NCBI RefSeq assembly: GCF_014898815.1
Contig: NW_026515539.1
Location: 868,001 to 932,000 of the forward strand
Origin: Panonychus citri
Lineage: Eukaryota > Arthropoda > Arachnida > Trombidiformes > Tetranychidae
Direction: 5' to 3'
Length of the DNA: 64,000 bases
Position 1 is the stretch's first letter. The number at the start of each line of letters is the position of its first letter. Position numbers and translations under genes: made by a program. Below are positions 59,201-64,000 of the stretch, in pieces. A model generated the notes under the pieces. The model was not told the DNA's origin, searched no databases, and was given only the letters and a program-made list of their open reading frames with translations.

Positions 59201-59305
59201 GCTTTCGACACTTTGAAATCAGCATTAATTAATCCACCAGTTTTAGCTCATTACAATTCTAAATTAGAAATAGAAATTCGACTGATGCTTCAGGTCAAGG
59301 ATTAG
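56297..59305 (+). CDS. Gag-protease-reverse transcriptase polyprotein
   Basis: One 1,002-codon frame. Residues 1-200: capsid-type Gag (LDSWLVEYDRKATQLKW, FGSFLSCSAKIWYDGY). One CCHC zinc knuckle at 280-293 (CRYCKENDHVIQDC), then a Q/N-rich stretch. Aspartic protease near 410-500 with D418-P-G-A instead of the usual D-T/S-G-A. RT about 680-900: FCVDYRKLNSVTKRDHYPLP, FSSLDLKSGYYQI, FGLSNAPATFQ, catalytic YLDD at 848-851, then the RT-RNase H connection (FIAFCSYYRKFIKNFA). No Gag-Pol frameshift is needed. The frame ends at 59305 because of a one-base shift near 59280, just before the first RNase H aspartate, and the rest of pol lies in other frames. Confidence 0.9.
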   Translation: MANSNQLIEMSTFHNKTSENDSTPTYRGATKQFLRFFSGSPKDREELDSWLVEYDRKATQLKWDDEDKFAAFGSFLSCSAKIWYDGYMAPGIEGAPSTWSDLKKKFKDKFALPNFHNYIWSQVIHMKQNSDESAESYITKKDALCRKIALKNEDKFMLIVDGLLPNLQSSVKNVLISRPATNIEELCKIIELCEESLRSPPVIAHQTVTFSTPTIENPIQPDVSTILEELNKLREEIAKLKNTSNQPFERRSSFNRNNNRNFNGQVNYNNDNRDRTVVGCRYCKENDHVIQDCPKLARQRERQQYEQQQQYHYQQQPSQQRNQNQQQDFNYHQNQSQNQNSYFQRNRFVPNQPGSPIDRPQPKTPPRSVSPKPSTSAAFTSNCIHHPSQSSTPLSWQVGKLIETTVLMNGKPIKSVIDPGAMITIIDKETFNKLDTPLQPYEGPIVSAASCNIMKPLGQCEVTITFESGRKQSTVTILTMVVESLAGSISALIGQNANTPAKVLVDTYRGIILLDNCPDTIHAAEDTVVPARSRCFIAVVPGRKKRVKNGNYLIQTPVSWDRKDKTVLANAIVNYKNQPCLTEICNFTDNDVEVKFGSILGTFETVDKSPIIDMNDDHQGILSKQIFEKDDDLTIDIDVFGSDFDKIKIGSNLDEDQIYKLKKLLVHYKKVFALTADDIGLTNKFVHSIDTGNEPPISVSPYRQSSEKREITNKLVNELQEINIISPSSSPWASPIVLVKKKTGDWRFCVDYRKLNSVTKRDHYPLPNIIDALDYLQGARYFSSLDLKSGYYQIGLDPNDKEKSAFITTDGLYEFNVMPFGLSNAPATFQRCMDVVLSGLKYNSCLVYLDDILVFSSNFDQHLVRLELIFQRLIQANLKLNMSKSLFALPEVTYLGFKITKEGQFPEQKKLDAVRDFPTPTKLKDVRAFIAFCSYYRKFIKNFATLAKPLTRLTKNDVGFHWGSEEQKAFDTLKSALINPPVLAHYNSKLEIEIRLMLQVKD

Positions 59306-59805
59306 GTGCAGTTATCGTTCAGAAATATCCTGAAGGTTGGAAACCAATTGCTTATGCTTCACGTCAACTTTCTAAATGTGAAAGTAATTATTCGATTTCA
59401 GAATTAGAATGTTGTGCCATAGTTTTCGCTCTCGAAAAATTTAAACCTTATGTAGATCACCAACACTTTACCGTAGTAACTGATCATTGTTCTCTGTGTT
59501 TCTTGAAAAATAAACGTAAACTCCCTCCTCGCCTGATGAGATGGACTTTGTTCTTAGAAGAGTTCGACTTTAAGATTGTTTACAAAAGTGGTAAATGTCA
59601 TCAAGATGCTGATTGTCTAAGTCGATACCCTGTCGAAGAACCTGATGATTGTGAAGATAAAATAGAACAAAGGATCAATGTTTTATCAGTCGCTTTAAAT
59701 ACACACAATTTCCAAGAAAAACAACAAGATGACCGATTTTGCTCTTCAATAATTAATCAACTAAACAATTTTCTCAAGTTAAGCAAAATCGACAACGAAG
59801 ATTGA
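59281..59805 (+). CDS. RNase H part of pol, shifted frame
   Basis: The frame from 59281 carries the RNase H signature just after the shift (TDASGQGLGAV), then PIAYASRQLSKCE, ISELECCAIVFALEKFKPY, VVTDHCSLCFL and DADCLSRYP, the usual end of Ty3/gypsy RNase H. It stops at TGA 59803-59805, and the next domain starts one frame further on. Neither junction contains a canonical slippery heptamer, so mutation or assembly error is more likely than programmed shifting. Confidence 0.8.
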   Translation, partial: TDASGQGLGAVIVQKYPEGWKPIAYASRQLSKCESNYSISELECCAIVFALEKFKPYVDHQHFTVVTDHCSLCFLKNKRKLPPRLMRWTLFLEEFDFKIVYKSGKCHQDADCLSRYPVEEPDDCEDKIEQRINVLSVALNTHNFQEKQQDDRFCSSIINQLNNFLKLSKIDNED

Positions 59806-62800
59806 GTAAATACAAAATCGTTGGAAATGTTCTTTATCGAATCGTCTGGTCTCCTGAAGGTGATGTTGACTTAATTGTTGTACCAAAATCGTTGAGAAAT
59901 GCAGTTTGTACTCTACATCACGACTCAGTCTTCGCCGGTCATCCTGGTGTTTCGAAAACTTATAATCGAATTAAAACTCATTACTTTTGGCCTGGAATGA
60001 ATAAAGAGATAACAAACTATGTCAACAGTTGCATCAAATGTCAGACTCGGAAATCACCTTTCATTAAAACTCCCGGTCTGATTAGTCCACTACCTTTAAC
60101 TGAAAAACCTTTCGACAGAGTGGGGATCGATGTATTAGGCCCTTTTCCAAGAGCTCATGGTAAAGAATATATAATAGTTGCAATCGATTATTATTCAAAG
60201 TGGGTTGAAGCTCAAGCCGTTAGTAGTTATACTGCTGAAATCACAGCTAAGTTTCTTATAACTAATATCTTCTGCCGTCATGGATCTCCAAAAACTTTAC
60301 TATCAGATCAAGGAACTAATTTCACAAGTAAACTACTTGAACAAGTTAACTACATCCTGGCCATCAAACATAATTTCACTACCGCCTATCATCCTCAATG
60401 TAATGGACAAGTTGAACGAGTCAATTCAATCATCGCCACCATGTTGTCAATGTATGTCAATAAATACCACTCCGATTGGGATGAATATTTACCTTTCGTC
60501 ATTTTCGCTTATAATACTAATCAACAAGCCAGTACCAAATTTGCACCATTTAAAATCCTCTACGGTCGTGATCCATTGTTACCAACAGAAATTGAACTGC
60601 CTCTTCTTTATCGTTACGATCAAGATGAAATTGTCGAGTGTGTTTGGCCTAAAATCCAAGAAATGGTAAAAACGAATTTACAAGAGGCTCAAAGTAAATA
60701 CGCTCAAAATTATAATAACAACAGAGTACCAGTTGAATACTCTGAAGGTGACAAAGTATTGGTCCGTTTTCCCCATACTTTACCTGGCTTAGCAAATAAA
60801 CTGCTTCATAAATCACATGGTCCTTTCATCGTCATAAAAAGAAAAACTCCATTGACATATCAAGTTCAAGGAACTGGGACAGATAGAAGGAGAATGACTG
60901 TCAACATTGAGAGGTTGAAACCTTTCATCGAAAGAAATGAAATGATCGATAATACCAATGTTAGTGATATTGGTGTTGCCGACAATCCAACGACTTTAGA
61001 TAATAATCATACTTCAATAAATCCAGACATCGATGAAAATGCCTCAACAATCCCTGACATCGATGAAAATGCTTCAACAATCCCTGACATCGATGAAAAT
61101 GCCTCAACAATCCCTGACATCGATGAAAATGCTTCAACAATTTCTGATAATGACAAAAACGATTCTGAAATCCCTATTGACATAAGAGAAAAATCTAACT
61201 GTTCAAATTCCGACCATAAATCTTCATCAACGATCGACGGCATTTCCATGTATCCAGTCTTAAAGAAAGTTAGTTTCAAAGAAAACGATGATATCGTTCC
61301 AATCGATGATTCTTCGTGGATTACAATTGATGATAGTATAAAAACAAAATCTTCTACAGTTGTTCCGGGTGGCCCGAAACAATCAAAGAAGAAACCAAAA
61401 GACATGAACATAGATTTCGAAAAGTTGATTCGAGATTGGGAGAGTAATGTTGGACCAAGACAAAGTAGTCCAATCAATCATAATCCTCCATCACCTTCTT
61501 TTGTTACTCCCCAATCAACACTAAATCAACAATTAACTCCAAAAGCGCCAACAAAAAAATCAACTGGTCTTCATTATACTTATCCAAAAGCGGTAGAAAA
61601 GACACCACCAAGTGAAAGAAGAGTTGAAAGAATTTGTGATCTAAAAAGACAAGTCGAAGCCATTCGTTTCGAAAAAGTTAGATCACCAAATAAAAATCCA
61701 ACAACAACCAATTTAATATCTTCATTAATTGTCATCTCTTCATTGATAATTCAATCTCATGCTAATTTCAATTTAGTAAAACCGATAGTTTGGAGACCAT
61801 CAAATCGAGACATCACGTCAATGGAAGGTGAAATTTTGACACGATTATATTTGAATAATACTTGTTCCATCATCGCAGATAAACTCAATCTAACCGAGTT
61901 GAACAGAGTATCGTTTACAAATTGGTGTGATAATAGTTTCGAACGGAATATCATGCAACCAATAAAAGAAAATTGTAGACATAAAAACTTAATGGAAAAG
62001 AGAAAGAAAAGAGAAATCTTTACAATTTTAGCTATTAGTGCTGCTCTTTTTGCTGGAATCGGTGCTCTTGGTTTATCCATTCACAATACAATACAGGATG
62101 GTAACCATAACGAAATTATGTCCAAATTAACTACAAACCAGAACAAGGCTCAAGAAGCGATAAATAAATTGGAAGAACGTGTTAATTCATTAATCGATAA
62201 AGTTGATAATCAAACTGTTCGTTTAAATACATTTGAAAGGACCTCTCTTCTCGTTTCTCTTACAACCGCAGATTTAGCCGCCCAGTATAGTATAAATCAA
62301 GTCCAATTAATCGATGTTTTCGAAAATTGGAAAGATAAAACAATTAGTGCCCAATTATTTAGTCTTTTCAATCTCACTCAACATGATATTCAACTCTATC
62401 CAAGACGCTTAATGACTCCAATTAAATGCATCCTCAACCCATATGAAAATTACATTGACCTACTAATCCATGGTCATAAATTAAATCCTGATTATCTTAT
62501 CATGGAAGCAGATCCATTCATCCTCAAAAAATCAACTAATGATTGTCTATTTTATAAAGGCCCAAAAACAGTGTTGTATAACTTGAAGTCAAATCACATT
62601 TGCGATACATATAGTTATGCTTATTCTGGCCCATTACAATTACGACACGATTTTGAATGTAAACAAAAAATGGTTCCGGAAAAAGATACAAATTTTTGGA
62701 AAACTTCACAATGCCCAAATCTCAATAATGGAGAAAGTTTACTTCAAGTGAAGATCTCAGAAGAAAAGAGATTTGTTTATTGTTTTGGACATGATATCAA

Positions 62801-63251
62801 ACTAAATAATATCTCTCATAAATGTCCTGCATGGGTTTTCAGTCATTCACTTAATTTACCTCTACAAATCGATAATCATTCATTCCCTTACTTCACCCTA
62901 AAATATGTTAAATCAAACATCATTGACCCAAAACATTATGATTGGATTGATCAACAAGTTTTTGCTGGAATTGACCATTCAGAATTATTGCCTAAACTTG
63001 AAATAACTAAATTTAACCCACTTCAAGAAGATAGCCATTCTAAGTGGATGATTTTATCATCAATCTTAATCTCATTTATCTTAATCTATTTCTCAATTTG
63101 TCTTTTTAAGAAAATTCAACTTCGTTTTCTCTACACTCGACCTGGATTAATTCAGCCAGATCTAATAAACGAGGAAATCGAAATGGAAGAAAAAGATTCT
63201 GAATTCCCTAAAACTAATGAAAATATAAAAGGAATATTAATCCCAAATTAA
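59802..63251 (+). CDS. Integrase fused in frame to an envelope-like glycoprotein
   Basis: The frame has 1,149 codons (the first is TTG, so it is a continuation, not a real start). Integrase: zinc-binding H/H/C/C near 39-90, catalytic D110, D169, E205 (35 residues between the last two), GPY/F-type GPFIV near 340. Then a linker with four 10-residue repeats (PDIDENASTI). The envelope-like part starts near 632 with a hydrophobic signal-like segment. It has a furin-type RKKR at 734-737 followed by a hydrophobic fusion-peptide-like stretch, a heptad coiled-coil region, several N-glycosylation sites and cysteines, a TM helix at 1082-1103 and a cytosolic tail. It resembles class I-like fusion glycoproteins in layout; the exact family is not assigned. 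A spliced mRNA would be needed to express it separately. Confidence 0.85.
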   Translation: MSKYKIVGNVLYRIVWSPEGDVDLIVVPKSLRNAVCTLHHDSVFAGHPGVSKTYNRIKTHYFWPGMNKEITNYVNSCIKCQTRKSPFIKTPGLISPLPLTEKPFDRVGIDVLGPFPRAHGKEYIIVAIDYYSKWVEAQAVSSYTAEITAKFLITNIFCRHGSPKTLLSDQGTNFTSKLLEQVNYILAIKHNFTTAYHPQCNGQVERVNSIIATMLSMYVNKYHSDWDEYLPFVIFAYNTNQQASTKFAPFKILYGRDPLLPTEIELPLLYRYDQDEIVECVWPKIQEMVKTNLQEAQSKYAQNYNNNRVPVEYSEGDKVLVRFPHTLPGLANKLLHKSHGPFIVIKRKTPLTYQVQGTGTDRRRMTVNIERLKPFIERNEMIDNTNVSDIGVADNPTTLDNNHTSINPDIDENASTIPDIDENASTIPDIDENASTIPDIDENASTISDNDKNDSEIPIDIREKSNCSNSDHKSSSTIDGISMYPVLKKVSFKENDDIVPIDDSSWITIDDSIKTKSSTVVPGGPKQSKKKPKDMNIDFEKLIRDWESNVGPRQSSPINHNPPSPSFVTPQSTLNQQLTPKAPTKKSTGLHYTYPKAVEKTPPSERRVERICDLKRQVEAIRFEKVRSPNKNPTTTNLISSLIVISSLIIQSHANFNLVKPIVWRPSNRDITSMEGEILTRLYLNNTCSIIADKLNLTELNRVSFTNWCDNSFERNIMQPIKENCRHKNLMEKRKKREIFTILAISAALFAGIGALGLSIHNTIQDGNHNEIMSKLTTNQNKAQEAINKLEERVNSLIDKVDNQTVRLNTFERTSLLVSLTTADLAAQYSINQVQLIDVFENWKDKTISAQLFSLFNLTQHDIQLYPRRLMTPIKCILNPYENYIDLLIHGHKLNPDYLIMEADPFILKKSTNDCLFYKGPKTVLYNLKSNHICDTYSYAYSGPLQLRHDFECKQKMVPEKDTNFWKTSQCPNLNNGESLLQVKISEEKRFVYCFGHDIKLNNISHKCPAWVFSHSLNLPLQIDNHSFPYFTLKYVKSNIIDPKHYDWIDQQVFAGIDHSELLPKLEITKFNPLQEDSHSKWMILSSILISFILIYFSICLFKKIQLRFLYTRPGLIQPDLINEEIEMEEKDSEFPKTNENIKGILIPN
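61023..61142 (+). repeat. Four 30-bp coding tandem repeats
   Basis: Units 61023-61052, 61053-61082, 61083-61112 and 61113-61142 encode the same ten residues. GCC and GCT alternate at the Ala codon, giving a 60-bp higher-order period. A degenerate fifth unit follows (61143-61172). Confidence 0.9.
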
Positions 63252-63436
63252 CATTTTAACCAAAATTTATTAATCATTATTAACTAACTAAATTCATAAC
63301 TAATTTACCTTCATTCTCATCTACACTTTTATCATCCTCATCATCATCACCATCATCATCTTCAGTTGATATATCATTTTAATTATATTTTAATCACAAT
63401 TTTTTTTTTTTTTCTCTCTCTTTTATCGTTTAGAAA
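63252..63436 (+). promoter_or_regulatory. Spacer with strong 3' splice site
   Basis: A TTTTTTTTTTTTTTCTCTCT-type polypyrimidine run at 63400-63425 ends in GTTTAG at 63433, three bases before the ATG of the next ORF. It would suit a subgenomic spliced mRNA. Confidence 0.6.
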
Positions 63437-64000
63437 ATGAATCCTAAAAAACGATTAACTTTCACAGAATATAAATTACGCAAAACGATTCCTCAAAATC
63501 TCACTACGATTATTGAGAGAATAGATCTCGATTCAGAATCAATTATCGAATATGAAACACCGAAGAATTCTAGATTTCAACTTAATTCTACAAACACCAG
63601 CTTCAATGTAATTCCATCGACATCTACAATGTCCACTGTTACTTCAAATCTGGATAAAACCATCAAAGAAAGAGAGGATCTTCGACGGGAACGTTGGAAT
63701 TTCATTCCAAATGCTTCTAATCAACCTGATTTACGAAAAGATGAAATATCAATATTCAATTTTTCAAAAACAATCAAAGTTCATTTAGATAAGAGATTTT
63801 GGATGTCGATTTTTAATGAACATGGAGTCATGAGAATGGGACAAAGACAAAAATTTAATCTACGTTCTTCACGATTTGAAATCTATCTTGGGAGAGAGTC
63901 TTTATTTACTATAATAATCATCCTTTCAAATGATCCTGAAGAACATAATAGAGGATGTGAACTTTTAAAATCTATGGCTATTAAATCTGGGTATTATCAA
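63437..64000 (+). CDS. Additional 3' ORF of the retroelement (partial)
   Basis: ATG 63437 opens a frame of at least 188 codons that is still open at the window end. It starts MNPKKRLTFTEYKLRKTIP, basic and without a signal peptide. The middle is charged (IKEREDLRRERWNFIP), the later part has FWMSIFNEHGVMRMGQRQKF and then LGRESLFTIIIILSNDPEEH. No domain is recognised. The splice acceptor just upstream and its position between the envelope-like gene and the expected 3' LTR suggest an accessory protein. It could also be a host gene if the element ended before it, but no LTR is seen in between. Confidence 0.6.
   Translation, partial: MNPKKRLTFTEYKLRKTIPQNLTTIIERIDLDSESIIEYETPKNSRFQLNSTNTSFNVIPSTSTMSTVTSNLDKTIKEREDLRRERWNFIPNASNQPDLRKDEISIFNFSKTIKVHLDKRFWMSIFNEHGVMRMGQRQKFNLRSSRFEIYLGRESLFTIIIILSNDPEEHNRGCELLKSMAIKSGYYQ

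Larger units (their letters stand above)
55002..64000 (+). mobile_element. Ty3/gypsy-type LTR retroelement with envelope-like gene (3' end outside window)
   Basis: The order is 5' LTR, tRNA-Leu primer binding site, Gag-Pro-RT, RNase H, integrase and an envelope-like protein in one frame, then a further ORF reaching the window end. This matches the metavirus/errantivirus plan. At least 9.0 kb is present and the 3' LTR is not seen, so target-site duplication and LTR identity cannot be judged. It is inserted upstream of SQOR, pointing away from it. Two frame changes in pol suggest this copy is not fully functional. Details are in the following entries. Confidence 0.85.

Noticed and set aside
59275..59290. 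Programmed frameshift at the first pol break
   Set aside because: No X_XXY_YYZ heptamer in phase, and the position inside RNase H is not used for recoding in this group.
61007..61477. 156-codon antisense frame below the retroelement linker
   Set aside because: Created by the 30-bp repeats; no domain.

Overview
This window looks like AT-rich eukaryotic DNA from an arthropod, most likely an acariform mite such as a spider mite. That is an inference. It rests on compact genes with short GT-AG introns, an expanded ABCA transporter array, a Kunitz inhibitor gene and conserved animal genes (RanBPM, STRAP, FRA10AC1, SQOR). No bacterial features were seen.

Layout. (1) 1-6.4 kb: a small gene encoding two tandem LEM domains, then a decayed region with an endonuclease-like remnant, a zinc-knuckle exon with a stop, a possible RING-like remnant, nested inverted repeats and a TIR element carrying heat-shock-element motifs. 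(2) 6.4-17.8 kb and 27.9-38.7 kb: four ABCA full transporters, two on + and two facing them on -. They form an inverted array. All have the same three-exon structure. Copies 1-3 each carry an ORF-breaking lesion and copy 4 (33489-38690, -) is intact. The nucleotide-binding domains and 3' flanks are almost identical between copies while the transmembrane halves differ, which suggests gene conversion. (3) 17.8-27.9 kb, the spacer between the arms: a small secreted acidic protein gene, a cluster of small lineage-specific genes (two with an intron directly after the ATG, one of these with a correctly phased A_AAA_AAC slippery site), a BED-like zinc-finger gene, a transposase remnant, an array of stem-loop repeats and a degenerate Ty3/gypsy gag. 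(4) 38.7-54.4 kb: ordinary single-copy genes: RanBPM (+), STRAP (-), a 66-aa membrane protein (+), a secreted two-domain Kunitz protein (+), FRA10AC1 (+) and SQOR (-). (5) 55.0 kb to the window end: the 5' LTR, tRNA-Leu primer binding site and coding region of a Ty3/gypsy element with an envelope-like protein. Gag-Pro-RT is one ORF. The RNase H part lies in a second frame. Integrase and the envelope-like protein share one uninterrupted frame. A further ORF behind a strong splice acceptor runs off the window end; the 3' LTR is not included.

The ABCA copies are one functional group (lipid or xenobiotic export is the family role). The housekeeping genes show no obvious functional link to each other. 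The most interesting items are the inverted ABCA array with homogenised ATPase domains, the Pol-Env fused frame plus extra 3' ORF of the retroelement, the candidate -1 frameshift gene in the microgene cluster, and the mobile repeats that carry heat-shock elements. All exon boundaries are hand-placed from GT-AG signals, frame continuity and comparison between paralogues, without transcript support.
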